Positions 34,172 through 45,128 are shown, counted from the first letter of the stretch. The stretch: 64,000 nt of DNA from Narthecium ossifragum (GCA_963920575.1 OY986972.1:17836502-17900501), one strand, 5' to 3'. Notes: a model not told the origin generated them from the letters alone. A program made the numbers and translations.

Positions 34172-36640
34172 TGTGAGGACTTGTCCCTCTCTTCCGGTAG
34201 CTCGTTGTTAACCACAAGGGCAATTTGGTAAATTGCTCCTTGTCGGTTAGTTACTCACCCGTGTGCACACACAGCCTCTGATTGATGATTGTGTTTGACT
34301 AGATCCAGCTAGGTCTTGGATCGATCCGACTTAGTCTTAGATCGATCCGGATACTGTAGCATGTCGGCGTCTTTCTTCCTTGAGAGGACGGCCGTCGTGG
34401 CCGTCGTGGCCGTTGCTCTTCGCTGTCAGGGGAGAGAAGACTTTCTCTCCTCTGCCCCCCCCTTTTCCCCTCCTTCCCCGACTTTCCCCCTTTCCTTTTC
34501 CTTCCTCTTCCTCCTCTTCTCCTTCTCTGCTGCTTCCTTCTTCTTCCTCCTCTTCTCCTTCTCTACTGCTTCCTTCTTCTTTCTTCTTCTTCCGTGAGCT
34601 CTGCTTCCCCTATTCCGGCTGAACCTTCTTCTCCACCGTTCTCCCTCCTCCGGCCACCATTTTGAGCGTTTGAAGGCTCGTTGGAACCGTGGTGGCATGA
34701 GGAAGATCTCTGGTGTGGTTTGAAGCTCTGTTGGTGACCGGTTTGCGGGAAATCTGCCGAGGATTGCGTTTCTGGTAGGTGTTCTACCAACGTGAGTTGT
34801 TTTATGGGTTTCTCTTAATCTAGCCGTTTGATCTTGCTGTTCTTTGTGTTATTGGCTTCCTCTTGCTTAGTATAATTTCTGGTTTAAGTTTCATAAGCTT
34901 TGGTTGAGATTTTAATAGGATTTAAGGATGTTAAAGCTTGAATTTGTTCTGGTTTTGCTGTTCCTGAAGAAGAGCCAAATTAAGGCTCATTTTTCGGTCA
35001 ATACAAGCATGATATTGACCTATGATGAACATAAGAGTTGTAGATCTCTGCGTTATCTTTCCATTCCAGCTTATGTCGTACTTTTCCGATTTTTCTACAA
35101 ATTGTAGTGATTTGTCTCTTGGCCTGCGACGAGACTTATCTGAAGCTGGTATGAAGCCTGTTTGGATCGATCCAATATTTTCTGGATCGATCCAAATGTT
35201 TCGGATCGCTCCCAAGCCTGACTGATGGTGTTTTATGGACTATTTTTAGTGGTTTTGATTAGCATTTTTCCCGGTAATCAAGCTGTTGGATGTGTTTGGA
35301 TCTTGGATCGATCCCGGTTGCACCCAAGATGGTCTGTTCACTGAGGGCAAGTCGGATCGATCCATGGGTATGTTTGGATCGATCCAGTGTTTCCCAGGAA
35401 CAGTGTCTGAGGGTAGCAGAGAATGACTTTCTTGGTTTTTCCAAGTTGGATTGATCCGAGTGTGTTGGATCGATCCAACGTACACCAGAATTCGGATTTG
35501 GTGGTTTTGCCCGCGGGGCTCGCCATGATAGTTTAGTGATATTGCTATAAACTGTTGTTTGTTACCGCTTTGTGGTTGAACCGGGAGTGTGATGACTCCC
35601 GGGATTGTGTAGAATAAATGGGCTAGTGGTATGCCCTTTATCGCTTTGTGGTTAACCGAGGGAGTCATGAACCTCGGGAATGTGTAGAATAAATGGGCTG
35701 GCTGTATGCCCTTTATCGCTTTGTGGTTAACCGAGGGAGTCATGAACCTCGGGAATGTGTAGAATAAATGGGCTGGTAGTATGCCCTTTATCGCTTTGTG
35801 GTTAACCGAGGGAGCCATGAACCTCGGGAATGTTTAGTATAAACGTGCCGAAGGTATGCTATTGATTGTTGCTTGCTTATACTGTTGCATGCATTGTTGA
35901 TTGTGCATTAGAGGCCTAGGGTTTGATTGTAGTGTTGTTAGTCTGTTATTTGAGGTCGGGTTAGCTCTTTTGCTTGGAGTACTGAGAGTTGGTTGTCATA
36001 ACCACGGTTGTTCCGCCAAGTGTGGTGATCCCGCTTGGAGAGGGGTGTCCTACTGGTATCGTCAAGTCCACCCTATGTCAGGAATGTCGGAGAATGTCCA
36101 CCCATGAAAAGTGGCTGTCGAAAGACGTACTTTAGACAGGTACCCTTCGGGTTATTGACGGGATTTATGGGGTCCTTGGTAGGCCTCAGTACATGGCACA
36201 GAGTTAGTTCAGTTGTAGTTTCCCCTTCCTTATGTGTGTCGTAGAGTAGAACCCTACTGAGCTTAGTTCTCACTCCTACCCGGGCGGCGTTTGCAGGTGC
36301 AGGTACCAGCTCTCCTTCGGTGGGCCCCAGTTGCTCGTCCTGTGGTAGTACGACGACATCAGGGCATGTTTGAGGGCCAAGATGGCTTCTGCTGTGCCTT
36401 CCGGGAGACCTCTGTTGATGTAACATTTTTGAGTTTTATAACATCTTTTTTACATGAGGACTGGTTTATGTAAATCTTAATGTAACTCTGTTGTATGTAC
36501 AGTTTTGTAATACTAATTCTTAGATTTACTTCTGTCCTCTATTTGTTGTAACTGTTTCCGCCAGTTAGATGTTAGTAGATGTAGGAACCCCCCCTCGTGT
36601 CCCGGTCCGGATGGGTTTTCCGGGCCGAGGCGCGACAACA
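34172..36640 (+). mobile_element. Long LTR-like unit 2, nested in unit 1
   Basis: It starts TGTGAGGACTTG and ends GAGGCGCGACAACA, about 2.47 kb. It shares the head and tail blocks of unit 1 but is diverged. Paired GATCGATC-type boxes lie at 34319-34347, 35165-35211, 35355-35384 and 35449-35475 with spacers of 11-14 nt. A 75-bp tandem repeat lies at 35563-35860. No target duplication is visible, so simple insertion is not proven. Confidence 0.5.
35563..35860. repeat. 75-bp tandem repeat, about four units
   Basis: Units begin TATCGCTTTGTGGTTAACC at 35639, 35714 and 35789, with a diverged first unit from about 35563. Because 75 is a multiple of three, it produces a repetitive minus-strand open frame that is not a gene. 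Each unit contains an inverted repeat around CCGAGGGAGTCATGAACCTCGG. Confidence 0.85.
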
Positions 36641-36727
36641 GGGGAGGCTCTCGCCGTTTGATTTTAGAGTTTAGGACCCTCACGTCCCGGCTCGGATGGG
36701 TTTTCTGGGTCGGGGCGTGACGTTACG

Positions 36728-37182
36728 TGTAATGGTCCTAGCATCACAAGACTCTTAATCTCGAGAAGAAAATCCTCACATCCATGGTTTTAGCATGAAT
36801 GTTTTGATGTGAATCTCTAATCTCAAGTCCTAACATGCCTAGATCTAGACATAAAGGAACAAATCATTCATCCACTAATAATAAAATTATACCAAGTTCA
36901 TAAAGAAATTAAGATTAATCCATACAAACCATTCAAAGAGGTATACAAGCCCTAAATCTTAGGAATCCCTAATAGAAATCCTAGTTATATCATAAGAATC
37001 CCATGGCGAGGAGGTTAGCTATTCATCTTGAGGGTTTGATCCATAGATGAAGGTTGATGAAGCTCTTCCGCCATGGATTTCCTCCCAAAAGATTCTAAAA
37101 AAAAAAGTTAAAAAGAGGAAAAAGAAATTAAGAAAGAGTGCTCCCTCTGCTTGGCCTTCAAGTAGCCAAGAGAAAGAGTCTA
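36728..37182 (-). mobile_element. Relict antisense LTR, fragment 2
   Basis: Continuation of the antisense LTR from 31782. On the minus strand it shows GAAATCCATGGCGGAAGAG, a leader micro-ORF (37074-37015), then CCATGGGATTCTTATGATATAAC and TAGGGCTTGTATAC, all matching the Athila-type LTR in order. Interrupted again at 37182. Confidence 0.7.
37015..37074 (-). CDS. LTR leader micro-ORF, 19 codons (relict LTR)
   Basis: MAEELHQPSSMDQTLKMNS, the same length, internal Met position and KM(S/N)S ending as in the intact LTR, although about half the residues differ. Frame and stop are preserved despite the decay around it. Confidence 0.35.
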   Translation of the reverse strand: MAEELHQPSSMDQTLKMNS

Positions 37183-39429
37183 TATGAGGACCCGTCCCTC
37201 TACTCCTGTGGCTCGTCGTGGACCGCAAGGGTAATTTGGTAAATTGCGCCTTGTCGGCTTGTTTCACACCCGCGTGTGCACACACTGACCGTGTTTGTGG
37301 TAATGTTTGGTTAGAACGGCTAGTGGGACCCGGGATCGAAAGATCTGGACTTAGGCTTGTGTTCTTGCCTAAGTTTAGCATTCAGCACGAAAAGGATCGA
37401 TCTTCTCTAGCTAAGAGATCGATTTTCTTGTGCCAGAAAGTCAAGTGCGATCGTCATGAAGGATCGATCTTTGCCTAGGGGAAGATCGATCATTCATAAG
37501 TCGGTTCGTTTGCCTATAAAGTAGACGAGACTTTCTTCCTTGAATCCCTTTTGAAATTCGGAGATCTGAGCTCATATCTTGCGATTTTTGAAGGCGTTTG
37601 AGGAGGTTCCAAGGCCTAGCTACTTGGATTTAAGCTGCTCTTGCTCCTGTAGGGATTCCTACCTACATCTTTTTCGGGTTTTTGGAGTTTCCAGTTTGAT
37701 TGTGTTCTTTGGCTTAGATCTGTAGATACACATGTTGGTTTTACGTGATTTAACCGGTTTTGGACTCGTGGGATCTTGATCTATCAGATCCCAGAGTTTG
37801 GTTGTGTTTGGATGTATCTTCCGGCGGTATTCCTCGCCGGAAGGGCGCCGGAGAACCCATCCGGATCGATGCTTCTTGACCCTCTGGGTTGGTCATGCTG
37901 CGCCCGATGAAGGATCGATCCTCTACTTGGAGAAGATCGATCCTGGGTCTTGGGTAGCATGGTTACCCTTCGTTGCGAAGAAGATCGATCTTCCTGGGAG
38001 GAAGGATCGATCTTTCTTGGTGCGACATGAAGGGCACCCTCTGTCTCGAGAAAGATCGATCTTCCTGGGAGGAAAGATTGATCTTCTTTGGCTCGACAGT
38101 GAGGGAAGCTCACTGTTACTTAAAAGATCGATCTTTTCTTAGAAAAAGATCGATCCTTTAGTAGCAGAGAGGATTTTTTCATGACCTTTACCCGCGGGGC
38201 TTGGTATGTCAGTTTTCTTTGCCGTTTTATACCTTGTACATATGTTTAAGCATGTTAGCCCTATAATAGGGTAGTGGTGAACCGGGGGAGTGATGACTCC
38301 CGGGATGTTTAGAATAAACGGGCGGGTAGCCCTACAGCTTTCCCTAGCCTTGCATGCCGGCGTGTGCCGAGGGCTTTACCTGTTATATATGTGAGCTGTT
38401 GTTTGCGGGGCTGCGTCCCGGTGCAGGTTTTGTGGTGGACTGCTGGCAGTTGGTGGTGGTACCACTGCAGCAGTCCCTAGACCTTATCTATCTGTTCACC
38501 ACCCCGGGCCGGCAGGGTGCCGTGCCCAAACCTTGTCTTTGTATATCATCACATACTGTTGCATGTTTATCTGTATTATCCTGCGCATGTTCATACATGC
38601 ATTGTGTTGTGCATTAGTTGCATCTGTGTAGGGCGTTGCCGATCCAGGGTTTTCGGGTAGCCCGGATCTAGCTCTAGGACCGTTGCGGGTAGCTTGGTCC
38701 AGGACACGATTTGTAGTATTCAGTCGTTCTCGATGATAGGGTTAGATGACCTGAATACATGTTGTTTGATGTTTAGAGGTCGTGTCTGCCTTGAGCCAGA
38801 TGTTGTGGGAGCAACCGGTGTCGGTTCTTGTCTTTGGGGGCCGTCGGAGGAGTCCAGCCCAGGCAGTGTCTGTTCCTGCCCGCACTAGGTGTATCCAGGA
38901 TGGGCCTAGTCCCTTGGGGTGACCATGGTTGGGTATGCCTAGAGACACCAGCAAAGGGTTATGAGACCCTTGCTGCATACCCAAGTCTTGCTTGAGAGCG
39001 ACACTGTTGTGTTCCCTCCCTTGTGATGTCGTAGTGTAGTGTCCATGCTGAGCTTAGTGCTCACTCCTACTCGGGCTGCGTTTTGCAGGTGCTGGCGCTA
39101 ACTCTTCTTCGGTCGCCCCTACCGGGCCGGTGTTTGGTGACGTGGCGGCGTCTGGCGGTGCTTGAGAGGTGGCGATCTTACAGTTTTATACCTTTTTGTT
39201 ATAGATAGTCTACTACGGGAGTGATAAATGTATAATTTCCCTGTTTGAGGATTTGTAATATTATATCAGTTCAGTCTTCGAGATATGTATTTGTGTTAAT
39301 ACAGGATGTTTAAGAATTGTTAGGGTAACCACTATGATTACAGGGAAACCTCGCCAAAATTTCCGCAGTAGGTTAGGTTCCGCTTCGCGTCGCTGGCCCG
39401 GTTGGGCCTACGCGGGTCGGGGCGCAACA
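37183..39429 (+). mobile_element. Long LTR-like unit 3 (solo LTR)
   Basis: 2247 bp flanked by GTCTA at 37178-37182 and 39430-39434. The first bases are TATGAGGACCCG (probably TG mutated), and it ends GGTCGGGGCGCAACA. It shares the GGTAATTTGGTAAATTGC head and the CTCCTACTCGG...GCAGGT tail with units 1 and 2. There is no internal coding region, so it behaves as a solo LTR. It carries six paired GATCGATC boxes. Confidence 0.65.
37395..38155. repeat. Six paired GATCGATC boxes, 14-nt spacers
   Basis: Pairs at 37395/37417, 37462/37484, 37913/37935, 37983/38005, 38054/38076 and 38126/38148. In all six the spacer is exactly 14 nt. Ten of twelve octamers are perfect (the others are GATCGATT and GATTGATC). 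Flanks and spacers differ between pairs; only the boxes and the spacing are constant. Confidence 0.9.
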
Positions 39430-39434
39430 GTCTA

Positions 39435-40218
39435 GAGAGCCCCCTTGGTTTCAGTTTTGTTTAATTTCACCCTCTCCATTCTTTATGAATTTTTTTTTCT
39501 TTGTTTTTTTTTCAGTTTTGTTTAATTTTTATTTTGTTTTTTAATTTGTTTTGTTTTTTTAATAAGTTTTATTTATTATTTCCTGGGGAAAGAGACTGGG
39601 GGTCCTTTGTTTGGACCCAATCCGGTAATTAGACAGACAAGAAGTTTCGGATATTTAGTTTATTTTGAAGAAAAAAAAGTCCACAATACCCTTCCCAAAG
39701 CACCTTTTCATATTTTAATTTATTAAGACATCAAATCATAAAAATTTCCAATTTCAAATATTAAAATTTTCAAAATTTAAAAATGCAAATTAAAAATCAT
39801 ATAAATTTCAAAATTTTAAATTTTAAATTATAAAAACTTCAAATTTGAAATCATAAATATTTAAATTTTCAAATTGTAGAAATTTTAAAATTTAAATTTA
39901 AAATCGTACAAATTTTAAATTGTTGTGATATGTGGATGACCACCACATGAATAATTCTAGAAGATTGAGAAGATAAGCATTTGCATGCTTACATAAGAAT
40001 TTGTCTTGTACTATCCGCTCATGCCTATATGCTTGGGGAGGTATGAAGTTTGATGAATGAAAATGAAAGGAAATAAATCCTCCTCTTACACTTCATTTTC
40101 GGTCACTTTAGAGTCACACCTCCCTCCCCTGCTCTCTCCCTCTCAGCCTCACCTTCTCTCTTCCTAGAATAGAGTTCTCTTTTTATCCATCACTTTTCAT
40201 AATTCATAGAAGAACATT
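39435..40218. other. AT-rich low-complexity spacer
   Basis: T-rich tract (39480-39590), then repeated AAATTT/TTTAAA-type low complexity (39700-39930). Part may be the continuation of the relict antisense LTR after 39434, but similarity fades. No gene is supported. Confidence 0.5.
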
Positions 40219-41999
40219 ATGGATGACTATTTCGGCTCATTTTGAGATAGTTGTTCATTTGAGAATGATATTTCTAGTCGGGAGATCATCTCTATCAACA
40301 GTCACGATTATAGAGCCGAATTTACCACATATCAAGTTAGTTATTATCGTTGTTTTATGTTAAGACTGCATAATGTTGCACTTATACATCTTCGTTATAT
40401 TTTTTATATAGATATTTCAAAGTAGAGAATATATGATAAATTGGACGAATATAGTTGGTTTGGAGAATGGTATTGTGACAGCTATTAAAAATTCTGGTAA
40501 ATTAAAAACCCGGCAAACTGCCAAAGTGCCATCTTACGTGTGAAAGAGGAGGAAAGTACAAACTAGCACCAAATCTGATTGATGGGCAATGCTTAAAAAA
40601 AATTGGAACTAAAAAATATGAATGCCCATTTGAGCTGCGAGGTAATTTCTCTAGATGGTGTGATGTAGGGTTTAAGGGTTGTCTATGGTTTCCATAATCA
40701 TCAATCAACAGAAAATATTGATGGCCATGAGTACCCGTGTAGGTTAAAACCAATGGAGAAAGAATATGTGCTTGACATCGCCAACAGCACCGCACCTCGT
40801 GAAATTCTTAGTATTTTGAAGAAAAAGACCCGTCAAACAGTACGGTGATTAAAAGCATTTACAATGCCATTTTCATAAATAAATCCGCCAAACGGGACGG
40901 TCTAAATTCTGTTCCGTATGTCTTGGAGCAATTAATTAAGAAAGAATACCTTTACAATTACAGTACAAATCCAAACACTAACGAAATCACATATATTCTT
41001 TGGGTTCATCCAAAAAGCCTAGAGCTGTCTGTTAACTTTCCGTCCGTGTTAATCATTGATGCCACATACAAGACCAATGAGTTTCGAATACCACAATTGG
41101 AGGTTGTGGGTACCACATCCACAATGCGAACTTACTCGCTTATGTTCACATATCTTAGTAATGAGAGGGCAGAGCAACTGATATGGGTAGTAGGTACCTT
41201 AAAGAAGTGGATGGTTGAAAAGGGGGCATCGTTGGCATCAATGTTTGTTTCAGATCGGGATTTGGCGCTTATTAATTGCATTGAAACATGTTTTCTCATG
41301 ACATATCACATCCTTTGTATTTGGCACATAAACCAGTACGTAATGAAGAAATGCACCCTTATGCTTGGTCTGGAGTGGAAACACTTTTCTGCATCATGGC
41401 ACTCGCTCATTAATTCATCGATACAGTGGATTTACCTGCAGAAGTGGGAAGTCATGCAAGAAGAGTATCGACGATTCGAGGGTATCCTCAAATACCTTCA
41501 GAAGACACGGTTACACCCTTACAAAGAGCGGTTTGTTTCAGCATGAGTTGATACATATATGCAACTGGGGAGCAATTTAAGTCAAAGGTATAACCACTTT
41601 ATAGCTTTACTATATCAATTATGTTCATTATTGTACTATTTTAATTCTGTTCACTATTAAAACACAATGCATTTTTTTGTTGCAAGATGGAGTTTGCACA
41701 TGCGAGGCTGAAGTCATATTTGGGAGATACCATGTCAACCCTAGAAACATCTTTTGAAAAAATACAAAATATGTTGAGAATTCAGTTCAAGGATATTAAG
41801 AAGTCGTTCGAGAGATCTCTCAACATTCCACGCCATCAACATTTACATGATGACATTTTCAGTCAAGTAAAGTGTCGGATCTCATTAGAGGCAATGGAGT
41901 ACATTTCTGGTCAACTGAAATGCGCTGAGAAAGCATCTCACCAGCTAGCCAACAGATGCAACTATTCAATCAAAATAGTATATTTTCTAAACACAAGTT
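40219..41999 (+). pseudogene. MULE transposase remnant (FAR1-like)
   Basis: An ATG at 40219 starts a broken frame. After a probable 76-bp GT-AG intron (40336-40411) it reads FQSREYMINW...NGIVTAIK and KYECPFELRG, the FAR1-type zinc-finger N-terminus, with several stops and shifts. ORF 40845-41546 holds the MULE core: LIIDATYKTN (Asp near 41058), VSDRDLAL and CIWH. A second probable intron (41588-41686) precedes 41687-42001, EFAHARLKSYLG..., the conserved C-terminal part. It would act as a DDE transposase for Mutator-like elements but cannot be translated whole. Terminal repeats were not found. Confidence 0.75.
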
Positions 42000-42003
42000 G
42001 AGT

Positions 42004-42751
42004 TTATCAAGATTCATGGGCAAGGTTATGATAGAGCTAAGAACATATAGGGTGACCTTAAAAGGCTAGAAACTTTGATTTTGAATGACAATAAATTTGC
42101 ATTTTATGTTCATTGTTTTGCACATCAGCTTCAACTGACACTTATGATCGTTACTAAAAATCACATTGATATTACTTCGCTTTTTAGTTTGATTGCTACT
42201 TCAGTAAATGTTGCTAGGGCCTCTTCTAAAAGAACAAATATTCTCATGGGTAAACAATTTGATAACGTTATTGAAGCACTAAATAAGGGTGAACTTTTCA
42301 GTGGACGACATTTGATTCAAGAAATTAGTTTGAAACGGCCTGATGATACGCATTGGGATCACATTATGAGATTGTTCTAGACTTAATTTTGTTGCTCCCT
42401 TCTGTGATTGAACTACTTGAGATTGTTGAAGATGATGGTCTACCCTCTGAACAAAGAGTTAAAGCTCGTTATCTTGTAAACTCCATACACTCTTTTGATT
42501 TTGCCCTCACTTTACATTTGATGAAAAGTGTATTGAGAATTACAAATGAGTTGTCTTTGCCTTTACAAAGAAATGATCAAGATATTATGAATGCTATGAC
42601 ATTAGTCAAAGTGTCTAAGAAACGATTGCAGATGATGAGAGACAATGAATGGGAAATTTTGTTGAATAAAATGTCCTCTTTTTGCAAAAAAAATGACACT
42701 GATATCCCAATCATGAATGATTTATTTGTGGTTCGTGGGAGGTCATGGCGA
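42004..42751 (+). pseudogene. hAT transposase remnant (ZMYM1-like), 5' part
   Basis: Reads GQGYDRAKN then FYVHCFAHQLQLTL (42075-42380), and after a one-base shift LILLLPSVIELLEIVEDDG...ALTLHLMKSVLRITNELS (42353-42751). This is the core of plant hAT transposases related to zinc-finger MYM-type 1 proteins. It starts mid-gene immediately after the MULE remnant, so the N-terminus is missing. It is interrupted by a GC-rich insertion and resumes at 44329. Confidence 0.75.
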
Positions 42752-43111
42752 TAGGGGTGTCCATCCGGGCCGGGCAGGGTTGGAGGCAATACTCGGTCCG
42801 ACCCTTGTAATCATCCGGACCCAGCCGGGCCAGTGCAGGGTCCAATAGGCCTTCCACCTGGTCCGGCCCAGGTATGACCCTACCCAGCTTGAAGACGAGC
42901 TGGACCAGACCGGACCGGGCCAAACCCGGTCCGGTTCCTTTTTTTTAAAAAAAAATTCCTCTGTTTCTTTAAGATCCCCAAATCCTCCTCCTTCCACTCG
43001 TCCGACGAAAGGGTTGGAGATGGGGGGACGAGGGGGTCGAGATTTTCGGATCAGCGGTGGTGCCGGCGTGGCTCAGGGTTGGAGACAGGGGGAGGAGGTG
43101 GGAACAAGAGC

Positions 43112-43395
43112 TGTGAGACCCGAGGTACCTAGGTGTCGGTGTTCGACTGAAGGACATGTAGCCGAGCTAGGTAACCGGGTAAGCAACCCCACGGAGATAA
43201 TAAGTATATTAATAACCCTTATAAGACACAACGCGTTATAAAACCGTGATGGCAGTGATCCGCCAGAAAACTCCAAGGTTAAGCGAGCTTGCCTTGGAGC
43301 GGTCCCGGGCGGGATGGGTGACCCACTGGGAAGTTTTCCCAGATTTCTGCGGTGAGCCAAAAGGGGACAATATTGTGTCGGGTGGGGCCCTCGAG
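43112..43395 (+). mobile_element. Cassandra-like TRIM LTR (solo, partial)
   Basis: It starts TGTGAGACCCGAGG. It contains 5S rRNA-like sequence in the middle and the phrase GGACAATATTGTGTCGGGTGG near the end, a layout known from Cassandra terminal-repeat retrotransposons. The exact 3' end and target duplication could not be fixed. No second LTR or internal domain is seen. Confidence 0.55.
43256..43341 (+). ncRNA. 5S rRNA-derived segment (not a functional rRNA gene)
   Basis: Two blocks match plant 5S rRNA in order and orientation: CTCCAAGGTTAAGCGAGCTT (near 43271) and GGGATGGGTGACCCACTGGG (near 43311). These cover the box A and box C region of the internal RNA polymerase III promoter. The first half of 5S is not recognisable and the middle differs. 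It fits the 5S cassette of Cassandra LTRs. Confidence 0.65.
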
Positions 43396-44328
43396 TGATA
43401 GATCTAGCGACGAAGGGCGCGAGGAGGAGAGATAGAGAGCACCACCATAGGAGGAAGGTCGCGAGGATGTGGATTAGAGTTGAAGAGAAGCATGCGACTA
43501 CGTGGAGCTTCAAGGGCTTCCGGTCTTCGGCATCCTCACCGATGGGAGAGGAGGAGGACGAGGGAGTCGATAGCCTTGAGCTTGAGGTCGATGGCTCCTA
43601 TTTGGAGGCGAGTTAAGACGTCCAGGACGAAGAGGGCAAGCTCCGCACGGGAGGCAGAAGGGCATGGGAGTGAGAGGATGAAGGCATTGGCGTCGGAAAC
43701 ATGCCTTCTCTAGGCGGAGCTCCGACAATTTCCAATGACCCCATCCATTGGAGACGACTGTGTACGCTTAGAGATCACGACCCTTTCTCCTGTCCTCTCT
43801 CCGATAGGAGATCACGACCCTCTCTCACCCCTTCTGTCCCTTTCTCCTCTACTTTCCCCGGCCTTTCTTCGGTTGATGACGACGGATCGAGGCCCTTTCT
43901 CCTCTCCTCTCTCCGGTTGATGACGGCGAATCGCAGGCTATGAAGGCCTTCCTAGTTGGAGAAAGGACGGCGACCTCGGGAGGAGGTGGTGTCGTGGTTG
44001 GCCAGTGAAAAGGGTCTCGACGGGGCAGCTTGGTGTGGACGACGTCGGAGGCTTGCGGGATGAAGGAGATGATCGGGAAGGAGAGAAAAGAGGCGACGAA
44101 GGCTTTGGGCTCCAACCGGTCCGGAGTCCGGCCCGATCCGGCCCAGGTAAACCTTTAGAGGCCTTCTTTAAACCCGGACCAGGCCGGGCCGGGCCAGACC
44201 GGGTTTTTGACCAAGGGGCCCAAGTCCGGCCTTGAACCCGGATCAGCCCGGTCCAGCAGAGCCAACACCCAGGTCGGACCCATACCAAACCTGGCCATTT
44301 GGGCGTTTTGGACACCCCTACACGACAA

Positions 44329-44905
44329 AAATCTCCACAAGTGTCAAATTTACACCTTGTTCTGCACCGTTATTGATATGCAGATTCAGGATCTTAACAG
44401 CCATTTTACAAAGACGAACATAGATTTGCTTCTTTGTGTGGCTTGTTTCAATCCTAATAACTCTTTTGTGGCTTTTGATAAGAAAAAATTGATCCAACTT
44501 ACTAAATTTTATCTATTTGAATTTCATGAGATAGAGCTCTTAGCACTTGATCAGCGACTTCATAACTATATTGTTGATATGTGTTCTACCAACGAGTTTG
44601 TTGATTTAAATGGAATTGGTGATCTTTCTAAAATGTTGGTAGAAACAAAAAGGGATCTTGTTTAACCTTTAGTCTGTTTGCAAGTGAAATTAACTTTGAT
44701 ACTACTTTTGCTACTACAAGTGTTGGAAGAGCTTTTTCAGCGATGAAGTACGTGAGAAACCTGTTGTGTAACCATATGATTATATGAGAGATTAGTAGAT
44801 AAATGATTGCTTGATTACATACATTGAAAAAAATGTATTTAACACCATTAACAATGAAGCTATTATGCAACGATTTCAAAATATGAAAACTCGCCGAGAA
44901 TAACT
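44329..44905 (+). pseudogene. hAT transposase remnant, C-terminal dimerisation part
   Basis: Continues the hAT frame after the insertion: VIDMQIQDLNSHFTKTNIDL, LLCVACFNP, FYLFEFHEIELLALDQRLHNY. After a stop at 44663-44665 come degraded pieces equivalent to the TATVERAFSAMK-type hAT dimerisation motif (about 44700-44760) and EAIMQRFQNMKTRRE. Several stops and shifts. Confidence 0.7.
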
Positions 44906-45105
44906 GTAGAAGTTCATGTATAAACTTTTTTTTGTCAAGACAATGATATCAATAGACTATGATCATAATATATTATGATTTTGTTTTGATTATAATTTAA
45001 CTTATTTTATATGTGACTTTGTTGATTTGTTAGTGATAGGTATGAATTAAAATAAAAGGTTTGCAATATTTATTTCATTTATATTTCTTCTTTGACACCA
45101 CTGAT

Positions 45106-45128
45106 TGAAAACCCCGGAGTCGCCCCTG
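45106..45128 (+). repeat. Probable 3' terminal inverted repeat of the hAT
   Basis: CCCCGGAGTCGCCCCTG is the complement of the CAGGGGCGACTCCGGGG-type end common in plant hAT elements, and it lies about 200 bp after the transposase remnant. The matching 5' end was not found, consistent with a 5'-truncated element. 45129-45506 is anonymous AT-rich sequence with a 21-bp duplication near 45471-45505. Confidence 0.45.

Larger units (their letters stand above)
31783..36722 (+). mobile_element. Long LTR-like unit 1, containing nested unit 2
   Basis: It starts TGTGAGGACCCG and ends GGTCGGGGCGTGACG, flanked by TTACG at 31778-31782 and 36723-36727. Its own sequence is 31783-34171 plus 36641-36722, about 2.47 kb. 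It carries the shared head (GGCAATTTGGTAAATT, then GTGCACACACAGCC), a pyrimidine-rich stretch (32110-32330) and a CTCCTACCCGG...GCAGGT tail block. I see no gag or pol. The layout resembles long solo LTRs of Tekay/Del-type chromoviruses, an inference without an internal domain to prove it. Confidence 0.5.
42752..44320 (+). mobile_element. GC-rich non-autonomous hAT-like insertion
   Basis: Terminal inverted repeats TAGGGGTGTCC at 42752-42762 and GGACACCCCTA at 44310-44320. Flanking octamers CATGGCGA (42744-42751) and CACGACAA (44321-44328) match at five of eight positions; the three differences are all transitions, which fits a decayed 8-bp duplication. Subterminal zones are full of CCGGGCC-type repeats. 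The middle has gene-like GC-rich sequence with no recognised domain and a Cassandra-like LTR. It splits a hAT transposase remnant. Confidence 0.6.

Noticed and set aside
34316..34698. Phe/Ser-rich and Lys/Glu-rich open frames in unit 2
   Set aside because: They come from a CTT/CTC tract read on opposite strands and have no protein likeness.
39700..39930. AAATTT-rich stretch as a scaffold attachment or origin
   Set aside because: Simple low complexity only; no further sequence evidence.
43256..43341. Functional 5S rRNA gene
   Set aside because: Only the second half is recognisable, the middle is altered, and it sits in an LTR-like context.
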